DNA of 64,000 nucleotides from Dermanyssus gallinae. Taxonomy: Eukaryota > Arthropoda > Arachnida > Mesostigmata > Dermanyssidae. Both the position numbers and the translations under genes were made by a program. Position 1 is the first letter of the stretch, and the number at the start of each line of letters is the position of its first letter. The notes under the pieces were generated by a model. The model was not told the origin of the DNA. It saw only the letters and a program-made list of their open reading frames with translations, and made no database searches. Positions 36,737 to 48,002 of the stretch are shown here, piece after piece. Location of the stretch: assembly GCA_003439945.1 (NCBI GenBank), contig QVRM01002365.1:232018-296017 (forward strand), given 5' to 3'.

Positions 36737-39229
36737 TATAGGGCCTTTCATAACCATATGTACTTATTTTAAGTTTGGTAGAACTCGGCAATACATTTTT
36801 CCCAATGGAAGGTGAGGGCAGAAACGTCTTATTTAGAAATGAGAATAACATTTATAGAAGAAGCTATTCTGCCTTTTTCCTCCTACATAGTTGTGCAAAA
36901 TATAGGTTTGCAGAAGAACTAGTCAATGAAGGAACCGATCATACCGGCGTGTTCGGCAGAACTCTGCATCATCTGAATGACACCGATGCAAGTTAGCGAA
37001 AGGCGAGTAGTATTAAGGAAAGTCACAAAAGTCGATATGTTGTTATGTCTTACTTTCACGTTCAAATCCGTAAAATTGTGCTATTGCAGTCAAAATGCAC
37101 GCCCAAAAGGCTATTTTCAGGCAATAGCAAATGTAATGCCATCATTTTCCTACCAAAGGGATGGTTCTGCGTCACGTAGTTGCCAAGTACTTAGTGTTTT
37201 CGACAGCCATAGTTGTTATGTTTTTCGTTCAGAACCGTAATATCTTGCCAAGACGTTTCCGCGCCCTCCTTCTATTGCGAAAACATTTTCTTGCCAAGTT
37301 TTACCAAGCCTCACAAAATGTACCTAACGTCTTGATAGACTCTTGCTGAAGCAGACAAAAGTGGTAGCAAGTATATATGCTTTCACGTTCGATATGGCGG
37401 CAACTACAGAATGCAGCACCATCATTTTCGTACGAAAATGATGGGCATTGAATTTGCTATTACCCGTCAATAGTCTTTGGGCGTACATTTTTGGTCGTAA
37501 TGGCAACATTTTACGGTTCTAGGCGTGAAAACTTCAATGTATGACGTAACAGCGTATCGGCTTTTTATGACTTTTCTTAATCCCGCTATTCGCCTTTCGC
37601 ACCTTGCGTCAGGTGTCATTCAGATTATACAGAATTTTCCGACGAACACGCCGGTATAATTGGTTCTACTGAACCTTAAATAAGTATATACGGTTATGGA
37701 ATACTATATATATATATATAGTGTACTGAGCAAAAACAATCTTTTCTCGTCTTTGTTCAGCAATGAACGCCGACTCTGAGCATGGTGTAACTTCAGTCTC
37801 ATCAGTGATTTTCCGGACAGCCGATTAGCTGACCACTGTTGAGCTCGCACACTCAAGTGAACAGAATGTGGTAAACACGTAATGGTAATATACATCCCTC
37901 TGTTACTATCGTTCAGATCTTTGCGTAGATGTTACAACCGATTTTAGTATTAGCTAGCATGTATGCAAGTCGCTTGTGCCACCAGTCGTTCTGGCACTTT
38001 GTAAAAAGGTTGAGTAGGCCCGAGGTTCTCAGATGCCAGCTATCGAAAGGAAGTATTGTTTCATGGCGCCTGTGAAACTAAGCCAAAAATTGCGGGTTGC
38101 GACGAAGTGAGCAGTCTTTAAGGTACCATAAGTTAAATGGTCATCTGAGTAAGCCGACTAACGTTTTGGCATTCACGACGTAGAAGAAAGCTTGTCGTAC
38201 GACTTAATATGTACTATTTTACATGATCCTCTTGCTACATGGGAGAGCGTAAAGCGTTTTTACTAGGTGCTTCCTGTAACCGCGCATGCTTTTTTTTGTG
38301 ACTGCAGTTACTCGATGACAGTAAGTTAAATCATTTTAAATTGGCACAATGCCTTATCGACCGAAAACAGGTTCATCAGTGCTCAGTAGTATGGCTGGTA
38401 TTGCAAGTCACAATGCTTTAGAATACAACACTTCCAATCATATAACAGCGTACTACATGCGGACAACCTTATTCCAAAGTGATGGTTGCGTCGTGGCGGT
38501 CTAATGTCTATTAACAGAGACGCATGCACTGTTCACTTTGTTGTTCATCTATGTGCAAGGCATGCTTGTGCCTAACGTGTATGATAGCAAAGCTAGTAGC
38601 TCGCCCATGCTATAGATGAATAAAATGACTTTGTCTACTTCACGTTAAAACCGAAACGCATAGCGGAAAAGGTCTTTTGGGTATTTCTAGCCAATAGTCC
38701 ATCATCGACCCTACTAACGTACCGCATAACGTCCCGATAGAAGGCAGAATTGCTTTTCTCTGGATACAAGTGGTAGACCATCGGCTCGAGAAGATCGTCA
38801 CGCAGTGACTTTCGAAACCGCAACGAGGACACGATTAGATTGGCTGCCCGTACCAGCTGACTGTTGTACTTCTCGTCAGGATCACGTCGCCACGCTAGGA
38901 ACGGGTTGTAGTTGAGAACGACCGGCAGGCGGGAGGCGAGGTACATGTTGGACCAAGGCCGATGGATATACGATGTGTGCGGGTTTTGATTGTCCAGCTC
39001 GAGTAGCTGAGCGTGGAGACCCTTGCCGCGGCCCTCCTCGAAATCTTTGACGATTGATCTCGTCCTGTCCAATTCTTCGCTGCCGACAATCGGTTCCAGA
39101 GAGCGTAGATAGCGTTGGCAGGTCGCCTCGAGGTGTGGTATGGGCAAACGAGGTAGCGAGCGCTGGAAGTGCATCGTCGGGATTTTGCTGCGCTGCAGGT
39201 ACTGGTTCGATGGATCGCTCCATGATGAC
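33217..39229 (-). CDS. CPT2: Carnitine O-palmitoyltransferase 2, mitochondrial, 5 exons found, first exon missing
   Basis: Exons: 38710 or 38715 to 39229, 36361-36550 (or 36552), 35655-35992, 34183-34352 and 33217-33956 (stop TAG). They read in order: [141 protein letters not shown] and [19 protein letters not shown]. This is the choline/carnitine acyltransferase fold. The catalytic His is in HHFLHG and the STS motif is present. The residues after the His are GPA where mammalian CPT2 has GDG. The enzyme converts acylcarnitine to acyl-CoA at the matrix side of the inner mitochondrial membrane. The 34183-34352 exon has a one-base frame break (about 34243-34246). The transit-peptide exon was not found. 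Confidence 0.93.
34600..35520 (+). mobile_element. Decayed LINE fragment (RT palm to C-terminus) in a CPT2 intron, antisense
   Basis: The plus strand near 34760-34800 reads [14 protein letters not shown], the YADD active-site box of a reverse transcriptase. Downstream, at 35259-35500, it has [18 protein letters not shown], then [20 protein letters not shown] and [19 protein letters not shown]. This C-terminal zinc-finger region of an R1/jockey-like LINE is related to the copy at 48017-48854. Many stops are present. Its 35110-35285 part matches 53150-53330 in reverse. Confidence 0.75.
35998..36110 (-). repeat. Dispersed repeat abutting a CPT2 splice acceptor
   Basis: Contains TCAATTTCAAATTTGAGG, CTTACGGAGCCACAATGC, TTAAGTTCTCG and AAAAGCACCAACAGTATCTG. 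The same elements occur in the same order at 3918-4022 (TCAATTTCAAATTTGAAG, ACGGAACC, CAATGCTTAAGTT, AACACCAACATTATCT). The strand is given as that of CPT2. Confidence 0.6.
36749..37699. mobile_element. Long foldback (terminal inverted repeat) element, about 950 bp, non-autonomous
   Basis: The left end CATAACCATATGTACTTATT equals the inverted right end (CATAACCGTATATACTTATT ending at 37699). Arms resume at 36926-37185 against 37390-37665 inverted: ATACCGGCGTGTTCG, TAATCTGAATGACACC against CATCTGAATGACACC, GCGAAAGGCG, ACGCCCAAA and the ATAGCAAAT block all pair. The left arm carries about 130 bp of extra sequence (36786-36920). The spacer is about 200 bp and no coding frame is conserved. (TA)n tracts flank both ends (36709-36737 and 37707-37721), so the target was TA-rich. 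It lies inside a CPT2 intron. Confidence 0.8.
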
Positions 39230-40178
39230 CTGCCGACAACAACGAAGTAATCTTTTCTACTTGAAGTCACCTTAATACGGGCTGGTCGAGCCAAGTTCTA
39301 ACAAGAAGCTGGAAGGATCAAAATGCATGATTGCTGATAAACTACAGCTTAGTCGTCTTATATTTAATGACAGTAAAAATAATATTTTTTTCTTGGAACA
39401 AGGGTTTATTTTGATAATATTTGATATTTTGATTTATAATAATAATTTGTTGTGTAAATGTCGCTTAAAAATAGAGTTATAGTTGAGCTTTTCCGCGTAC
39501 CTCAAAGGCCATCTTTCTTTCGTTTCCAAATGTGGAGAAGTCGGAGCAACAAGAGAAGAACGGCAAAACTTAATAGTAACATCACGTGCGTATATTAACT
39601 GAGATTGCAGAACTGGCAAAAGCGTGAGGTGATGGCAACTCCTTGGATAAATGTCGACTCAGGCAACTTTCGGCTAGTCAAACTACTTTTAAGACGCAGT
39701 TCACGACAATTCGAATACATTGTGCCTTTATTGGTATACAAAGGGAGTAAATTGACACTGGATGAATAATCTAATACTATTGATGAACTCAAGGTTGAGT
39801 TTTCTGAAATGGGCTGGGGTATTACTTAGACCATAGCGTAAATAAATAAATACATATAAAAAGTACACGCGTACGATGTGTTCATGCGGCGACATTGGGG
39901 GTCACTATAAAGTTATGCTAGAGTTACGATTTTGAGGCATTGAACGTAAAACTGAATAATATAACTTTTGCGAGTTCTCTTTTAAACGGCCATGCCGCAA
40001 CCTGGCGTATATGTTCTTCAGAATATTTTCACAAACGCGTTTCGCAATCGCACATTTTCCAACATTGGGCAACGACACCAGTGTGATGGATTTTAGTAAT
40101 ATCACTCTCACTCTGAACAACAAGACTTATCAGGAACCGTGTTCTTTACAATTCCCTATGTCGTCTTCTAAAAATGTA

Positions 40179-40183
<5 letters not shown>

Positions 40184-40256
<73 letters not shown>
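40184..40256. repeat. (TA)n microsatellite, 73 bp
   Basis: Pure TA tract in the CPT2 upstream region. Confidence 0.95.
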
Positions 40257-40259
<3 letters not shown>

Positions 40260-42039
40260 GAAACCTACGCGCTTCGGCGTCGTTGCAATGTAGTGGAAGA
40301 GGAGGCAGCCCGTAAGCGATCCGGCAGAATTCGTCTCGAGAGCGCCAGCTGTCGCTGGTGAAACGCCATCTGAAGTTGAACAAGTAACCGTAGTAACTAA
40401 TTAAAACATTCGCGACCCACCCTACATTGTAGCGCGTTCAAATCCATAGGAAATATTCATATTCTCCTGAATATTCATATGCTCTGCTAGAGACCACGAA
40501 CTTTTTAGTTCCACTTTACGTGGCTCTCCGTTGTGGGTAATCAGCATATAGCATAGCATAGGCCGCCAATTGTCCAAATCAAGGCAGTCAAAAAAAGTCT
40601 GATAAAAGCGGTCGCCGAACTATAGTCGTTCGTAGTTCAATTACATCATGCCAGCCAATCGGCAAAGTTGGCTAGAGGGCATAGGTATTACTACTACAAC
40701 AAAAGGAGTTTCAACAACTACCAACGACGACGAACAACATACGGGCCAAGATCAAAGTGCAATAATACATGATAATACTAGAAATACTAAAGTACAGAGA
40801 GAGAGGGGACATATAAACTGGAACTGAACGCTCACACTTCCCAGGCACAACAGATAATAATAGCATTTATATAAAGGCCGTAGCAACAGTAGTTTAGTTT
40901 TCTTAACTTTGCGGTGGCAGGTTCCTCTCATTATTGACTAGGTATTTAAGTTTATTTTGCTTGCAAACAGCAGCAACGTCTACACACTGTACCTTGCTCG
41001 TGACAGAACTACTAACATATGGCAAAACAATAAAAGAACAGCATCAACACAAAACGTGAAAAAGCTCACTTGAAGCGGCGAAAGGAACGCAATTGACAAA
41101 TTTGAAAAAAAATATACTAAAAGCATGAATAAAGAATTATCTTTTCTCTTCACGTCGAACAGCAAAACACGCACCAATGCTAGCAAGCCTAGGTGGAAAT
41201 CATCAGGTGAAACATGTAATCCCACCAACGTCATCATGTTACGCCCGACATGACGAGATCGTCCACTGTTGTGTCTTGAAACTTCGTGTTCATTTCACGC
41301 TCTCTGTATAGCAAGCAATATACACGCAAGTGTGCCTGGCAAACATGGCAGGTAATGCTTTGTTATTAATGATTAATTCTAATTAATTATGATTCTCATA
41401 TTGACAGAAAATCATGTTCTGCTAGAACTACACAAGCATCTGCAGCAGCGACCGTACGGCGATAGTAAATAGAAAAGGTGCTGCTTATCCTTAGTAAGAC
41501 TTTGCATAGCGCACTTAATGATAGTCACAGCGAAAAAGTTTTAATATATATATATATACAAACAACGTAGACTTCTGCAGACAGAAAAGTTTTCTCAACC
41601 CTGTCAACATTTTTGTTGCCAGACCACAAGGCCAGGCGTGTTGATATGTGTCGTCGATCGCTCGTCTACATTCGTTACACTACATATGGAACGCTGCGCA
41701 CACGAATATATATCAGGAAAGTGAATGAGAAAAAATTCGCAAGATCTTTTGTGATCGCACCATTTTGCGTGTCGAGCGTGTCGAGGGCTCAAATGTCCTG
41801 GGCTGGCAAAGGTCCTGGACCAGCGGCAGAAGAAGAAACAGCAGTAGCAACAACAACAACAGCCAAGTGGACCTGCGATCGGGTGCACGGCGGCCAGGGG
41901 CGGCAGTAGATGAGCTAAAAATAAAGTTCACTGCGACGACAGTTCAGTACACACAGTTCAGCACGCTTTCCAATTGTGAAGGTTGGTCGACATTGTCGAA
42001 GCTATCGTCACAAAACAAAAGAAGACAAACATGTCTCTC

Positions 42040-42042
42040 AAA

Positions 42043-42076
<34 letters not shown>

Positions 42077-42105
42077 AGCAACAACAGATGTACCACCACC
42101 ACCAC
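42040..42105. repeat. CAG/CAA repeat followed by CAC repeat
   Basis: The plus strand would encode a run of about 15 Gln after ATGTCTCTCAAA, then YHHHHFQHK. The frame runs 41983-42297 without recognisable domains. I annotate it as a repeat; an expressed polyQ exon cannot be excluded. Confidence 0.75.
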
Positions 42106-45100
42106 TTTCAACACAAGTGCGCGATCCCGTGCGGCAACTTGTGGGAGGTGATTCGCGAGCACACCAGAGCAGATTCAGCAGCAAAAAACAACTTTCAAAG
42201 TTACACTTTGGATTCAACACTCACTCACTCAACCGCCCACCCACCCACACACGCATACAGCAGATTTTTATTTTATGTAGCAGAGGGTAATATTTGATAT
42301 GCATTACTAAGTATCTTTCAGGACAATCCAGGCAAGGAGGACATGGCGCGAGCCTACAGCCTTGTTTGTGTTCGCGGCCGGCGGATTTGCTCCCAATGAA
42401 GCTTCTGTACCGAGGCTGATCAGCTGGCGATACACACACACACCCACACCCACATTCACTGAGACCCACTCACAAAGGACAGAGGAAGGAGAGAGAGAGA
42501 TAAAGGGAATTTAAATATCGCCGCTGCCTCTGCTGTACGGATCTGCTGACCGAGACTTCTATCCGTCTGTCTGTTCTTCCGTCCGTTCGGCCGTCCGCCG
42601 CTTTAGGTCAAAGTGGCAAGCCAAATCCGCACTGTCCGCTATACGACGGAACGTTACGCGCTATTCTACACAGGACAGACGACACTCCTGCGTGGATAGA
42701 ATAGAGTATTCGCCGCCGCTGCCGCAGCCGCCGCCGACACCACCGCTTCAAGCGCGTGTATAGAATATCGTATTCGTCGCGGCCAGCGCACTGGTTGGTG
42801 TTCAATGGCATTGACGGCGATCTCTACAATACATCAAGAAGTAGCGACAAGCGCGCGCCGACCTCTTCTTTACCAATAGCTGTGAGTTCTGCATCTGCTG
42901 CTGCTGTTGCTGTTGCTGGTACTCCGTTAGTACTGCTGGCACTGTGTTGTTACTCTTGCTGGTACTCTGTTCTGCTGCTAGAACTCTGTTCTACTTCTCA
43001 AACAGTGTCTTGGACAAAATCAAGGAATCAACGTCTACAACAACAACAACAAGTAGCTCTTGGTTAGTGTGTATACGCTGCTGACACGCTGACTCGAACT
43101 AGAACACGCACGTAATGCACCCACGAACCACCACCACGCGCGAAAAGAGCGCATGTAGTACCGGGCGCGCACTGTGCCAGTTTTGTGACCGGTGATCGTC
43201 ATCTGCAAACAAACCGGCGTTCGATATTCGTTTATTGACACATCATTGAGGCGTTGTGTGGTGTCGTTTTGTAGATGTAGATGAACTTCAAAAGAATTCG
43301 ACCGCTTGCCAGCTGATTGCAGCGGAAGGAATTGCTCCATCCTGCCGTGTATGAGATGACGGGGTGAGAGTGTTCGGCGTGACGAGAACCAAAGGCGGTC
43401 CTAACTTTCCTAAGTTTTTCATTACACCGCTAAGAGGATAACAATTGCCCCGTGGGCTAGGCCGTTAGTAGCATAATCGTGCACACCTTTAGGTTTCCCG
43501 AGAGAGATGACCACAGCCGTCGCCAGCATCCGTTGCTTAGTCACGCTGAATGCATTGTAGTTCATATTCCGGTGAGAGAAGATCAAGCTGGATAGTTTAC
43601 CTATTTTCACGCTGAAAGTCGTTTGAGCTCGGTGCCAGCTAGCAAGCTAGTTATACTCACAATCCTCGCTTGGCGAAGCATCCGATTTGAAGGAAATTTT
43701 TGTCGCGCGGCAACGATTTCATGTGTCGATTTTGAGCCGAGGTCACCCCGAGTACCGGTCCGCGGTGGAATCGGACTCGGCATGCTATCTGGCGTTGTGG
43801 CCGTGTTCGACTAAAAAAGGGCGTTTGGTTTTTACCACGTTCGTGGTGAAGCTCTCACGCATCGCCGCGAGCGCAGAATCGCTATCAAGAGATTCTGAAC
43901 GCATAATTTTTGTCGAGGGCTGCCGGTGATGGCGCAAGCCTCTGGCGCCCAGCCATCACCGGTATCCAAAGAAAGTTTCCTTACCTGTTAAACTAACGCT
44001 GTACCTGTTACTACTAACTAGGTCGGTGATTACCTATCCACGATCTGTACGCGTTGAACGACTTACTCTGTGTAACTGTTTTTGGTTGTGCACTTATCAT
44101 AAATTATATGATTTAAATCTACGGCGATCGTTACATGTTCGCCTAGCATATCTTCCTACTTCTAGAAATCGAATTTGTCATAATGACATCTTCGCATCCT
44201 AGGAATAGCGGAATTGCTGGTGACTCTAGCACAGAAGCCGCAGGTTCAATCTCGTCGCTACTTACTCCATTTCGATGCGAACTTTTTAAGATGTTCTATG
44301 TCTTGGATAAAATTACAACAGACAATTACAATATTGAATGTGCGCTTACGAATTCAAGTAGTAAGAATACGTCAGTAAGCCGTATTCGTGCCCGCATCAA
44401 ACAACATACATGCCGCCTAAATACGGGTAGAATAACTCAACGCGTGGTTTAATTATCGTGTACGTTGCTGTTGGAGATATAAATCTGGTATTTAGTTTCG
44501 AAATCGATAATTAACCGCAGAAATATTTTGCAGATCGAGGTATTCTAAGTGATCCACTTAGCCGTTGCTGTTGGCTTTTCCAAAATCCCTCTAGAACTGC
44601 AGCACACCAGAACGTAATAATTTGAACTTTCGTCGCCAAAAATGTCCATATGACGAGGCTTCATCATCACGGGATAATGCTTATATTAAGTTTAGCATAC
44701 GAATACGTCAAGTTTTACATCCTCATTTTACGAATGCTGAAGTTCGTAGTGAAGACGACGCAGATCCTGGGAATTGTTATTTGTTGGAGCCATTAGAGAG
44801 AGAATGCCTTGGGAAAATGCTGAGTACAGCTATTAGGAGTGTAGTTCCTACATGACGATAGATGCCGCCTGTATGTTACCACTGGCGGTAATTTGTAAAC
44901 AAAAAAATTGGTGCGGCAGGGTTCGGCAAGTTCTTAGTCCTCTCGGTTTTGTCATATCCATGTTTACGATGGCGAGCAGGTCTTCTAATTTGTTCTCGAG
45001 GGCAGGTGGTACAACCGCTTTAGCTTTTATAAACCGTCATCATAGAAAGCCTAAAACAATTGACCCGCCTCGAGAAGGGACATATGCAAGGCTAATAGAA

Positions 45101-45289
45101 CTATACACTTTTGCGGCCCTTAAACTACGCTGTGTTCAAAGAAGCGATGGGAAGTTTGTCGATTTAACTATCCGAGCGACGCGATAGTCTCCGAGCCTGC
45201 CACTTTATACCGATCGCCGTGGAGGCACCAGGCTTTGTTTACAGGGTATTCGGGACATTGCAGGACTTACACAATAACTGCAGGAATAG

Positions 45290-45440
45290 TGGGTCTAGAA
45301 CTTAAAAAAAGGAGGTGTTAAGCAGGTTGTTTTTAGTTCTAGACCATCCTATGTCCCCTACGTGCTTGGGACTCACTTTGGTGCATATCTTTAATGCACC
45401 TAGGGTTTCCCCAACAGTCCATGTGTCATAGTATAATGTA
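45290..45440 (-). repeat. SINE family B, 3' part
   Basis: The plus strand shows GGTCTAGAACTTAAAAAAAGG and TTGTTTTTAGTTCTAGACC, then TCCCCTACGTGCTTGGGACT and TGGTGCATATCTTTAATGC. This is the inverted 3' half of the 60723-61028 unit, including the self-complementary tail. Confidence 0.75.
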
Positions 45441-45819
45441 TTATTATAATAGTGCGAGTCTAGATTATAGGATAAGTCTGGTTTTTGTCTTGTCCCAGGA
45501 ATATAAGTTCGTGGGCAGTGCGCGAAAGGTGTACTTATTTAGGGGTTGTTCAAATGTATTTTAGGAAAGCCAACATAATTGGATTTCTTACAGGGAGATT
45601 ATCAACAAATCTTAGAAAGGTTGTCGTTGCGACCGCAAATGTTATCATTCGATTTGATTTCACGGCAGGCTAATGAGCTAATGCGACGAATGAAAGCATC
45701 CCACACTTGAGTTATTTCCACTAGCTTACAGACGTGACATATCACCTAATGCAGGCGGCTCGGTATGACGTTTCGACAAATGAGTGTTCCTTAATTATTA
45801 AATTTATTGCTGTTAGCTC

Positions 45820-46030
45820 CTATTGAGATCACCACATTTATTTCACTCATATTGAGTACGCATATAACATTGATACTTATACTACTGTCAGCTGATCTCG
45901 GCATGTCATTCGAGAGAGGCAATGCAGCGATCTCTTCGTAAGATTAAGCAAGCAGACGCATGATACTTTGTACACGCTTAAGATTCGACAGATATATAGT
46001 AAAGTACTCGCTTCACGTACAGCCACTGCC
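45820..46030. repeat. Middle-repetitive unit shared with 52313-52590
   Basis: Shares TTTATTTCACTCATATTGAG, TACGCATATAACATTGA, TGATACT, AGCTG-TCTC-GCATG-CATTCG and AGCTCGCTTCA-type blocks with the later copy. There is no coding potential and no known family. Confidence 0.65.
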
Positions 46031-46105
46031 GTTGGGCCGTACAGTCGCCGGACGTCGCCTACCTCTCCACAAAGAGAGATTAGGGCTATGCGCTCTGTCT
46101 CGACG

Positions 46106-46700
46106 CTATGAGCCGTGAAATTCGTCTTTGTATAATGGAGCCGAACCCCCAGTTACCGGAATGAGTTGAGGAATCCCAAGAATTGGCCGCCGCAACGTAT
46201 AACGTATTTGGCAGCCAATCGACTCCCTTTTCTGAATTTCACAGTCTTGGTCTTTACGGCTTTTATATCCAGCCTTCTTAAGACCATGCCAAGGAAGTGA
46301 TGTGCTTGATGGCACTCTAATTGTGACGAACGACCACGATGTCATCTGCATACATCACAACTATGGCTTTTCGGTACTTCTGTCTAATATAGCCTATAAA
46401 ATCGGCAAGCAGAAGAGTGAAGGAAATGCAGCTCAGTGGGTCCCCTTGCTGGGTTCCCACATTTTGTCTTACCCGCAAAGATTACACTCAGAAGAGAGCC
46501 ATTGACCCCTGTGTGTCAGAATGACTTCACCAGGAGATCTCGAGGTGCCTTGTTGAAGGCTTTGACGCAGTCTATAAAAACTGCATACAGATGCCCTCCG
46601 AGTTTTACCACAGCTCGTTCTGTCTCTGACTGAAGCACATGGCACTTGCATCACGCGTTCCCCAACCTTTCCGGAAGCTGAATTGCTGCGGCGGAAGACT
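46106..46700 (-). mobile_element. Decayed LINE reverse transcriptase, palm region
   Basis: The minus strand reads AFNKAPRDLLVKS near 46540, then NVGTQQGDPLSCISF and KYRKAIVVMYADDIVVV near 46330-46380. This is the ordered RT signature (D-FNKAPR, QGDPLS, YADD). Stops and shifts are present. It ends less than 200 bp upstream of LYRM4. Confidence 0.75.
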
Positions 46701-46803
46701 GGTCTGCGACATACTTGATCTGTTTTAAAACCTAGAGTTATTTTAGATGCTATACCGCGAGATAGGTTTGGGTCTCGACTGGCATCGCTATGGCTTTCAT
46801 TGA

Positions 46804-46808
<5 letters not shown>

Positions 46809-46841
<33 letters not shown>
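46809..46841. repeat. (TA)n microsatellite
   Basis: Short TA tract between the LINE relic and the LYRM4 start. Confidence 0.9.
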
Positions 46842-46843
<2 letters not shown>

Positions 46844-46884
46844 GTGCATGTCTGACCGTCTGTTTTCTCCTATGCTTGCCACAG

Positions 46885-47633
46885 ATGTCATCGCGGGCCA
46901 GGGTGCTCGCGTTGTATCGCCGACTTCTTCGTGAGGCAGGCAAATGGCCGAGCTACGGTTATCGGACATACGCGCAGCGACGGATACGAGATGCCTTTCG
47001 TGCCAATCGCTCCCTCGGTCCTGGCTCACAGCTGGAAGAGGTAAATTTATGATATAATAATAAATAAAATATAATATCATCATTGATACGAGAAAAAAAA
47101 ATAATAATAATAACGTGGTCTTTACAGTGCATTTCTCTGATAAGCATCAGTTCCCGCTTTTTTGGTTCAATGTTCATTGATCATACTGATAATCGAATTT
47201 TCGAACAAAATCTAACTAATCATTTCATGTTTGGCTGGCTATGGGTCGAACTTTCTAATGGAAGCCTATAGAGAACATCGTTTGGCACAAAAGCAAGCGG
47301 TTTTTGAGTATCTTCATTTCTGATACCGAGTGCAGTAATTTCATGTGTTCACTCTCTTGGTGTAGGTTGGCACCAGGTGAACCCGCCTGCGGTTTCACGC
47401 CTACATCGGATGCGATGCGTGCGGCACGCTAATTTTTAGGCAGATTTGTTTAGTTTACTACTTGTTTTAAGCTTATAGTAAATGATTGCAACTTCTTTTG
47501 CTTCGATATTTAGGCGATACAGAAGGCAGAGGACAACCTGCCGATTATTCAGAGACAGGTTCTCATTGGACACATGTACAAGGACACTCAACTGATCATC
47601 GAAAGCGGTGCAGGATCGAAATCGGCCACGTGA
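46885..47633 (+). CDS. LYRM4: LYR motif-containing protein 4 (ISD11), 2 exons, complete
   Basis: Exons 46885-47040 (52 codons) and 47514-47633 join in phase 0 to give 91 aa, the same length as vertebrate LYRM4. The sequence begins MSSRARVLALYRRLLREAGK with the L-Y-R tripeptide. It continues with YGYRTYAQRRIRDAFRAN, a strong family match, and has VLIGHMYKDTQLIIES near the end. The protein is the small mitochondrial partner that stabilises the cysteine desulfurase NFS1, with acyl carrier protein, for Fe-S cluster assembly. The ATG is directly preceded by a pyrimidine-rich stretch ending CCACAG, so a 5' UTR intron probably ends at the start codon. AATAAA lies at 47673-47678, 40 bp after the stop. 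Confidence 0.95.
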
Positions 47634-47871
47634 TCGCCGCACAGCATAGCTTATTTGTGATTGTAAAGTAAAAATAAAGACTAATGGGCTTTTATTCGTT
47701 CGTCTTGGAGCGTGCTATTTTTCTCGACAATAGGCTTTGTATTAGATGTATAAGAGAGATGGGCGGGTCGGCACCACCTCGTGCAGGCTGGCCGGCTGTC
47801 ACAGACTGTCTTAAGCTTTTTCGGGCTGACCCTCAGCCAAGACTTAACGTCCACGGGCTACTTTTCGCATT

Positions 47872-47990
47872 GCTTCATAGACGGACCCTCTTAAATACAA
47901 ATGTGCAACGGTGGGGCTCGAACCCGTGCACCTATCTAGTGTCCCCTCCAATCGCGAGGCGCAGCCGAATGCACCCCGCCACCCGTCACA
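47872..47990 (-). repeat. SINE family C copy
   Basis: The reverse complement has GGCGGGGTGCATTCGGCTGC, CCTCGCGATTGG, CACGGGTTCGAGCCCCACC and CGTTGCACATTTGTATTT. It matches 27228-27322, with an 8-15 bp longer middle. Confidence 0.7.
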
Positions 47991-48002
47991 GTCTTTCTGG
48001 AC

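Larger units (their letters stand above)
39230..46884. other. CPT2-LYRM4 spacer; presumed CPT2 first exon and promoter, otherwise unrecognised
   Basis: The CPT2 transit-peptide exon must lie here or be lost; I could not identify it. Contents: (TA)n at 40184-40256, CAG/CAA and CAC tracts at 42040-42100, CTG/GCT tracts at 42895-42930 and CAA at 43038-43053. Small frames at 43422-43610 (minus), 44183-44452, 44622-44855 and 44852-45187 (plus) look compositionally coding-like but match nothing I know. It also holds a SINE-B copy (45290-45440, minus), a middle-repetitive unit (45820-46030) and an RT relic (46106-46700, minus). Confidence 0.5.
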
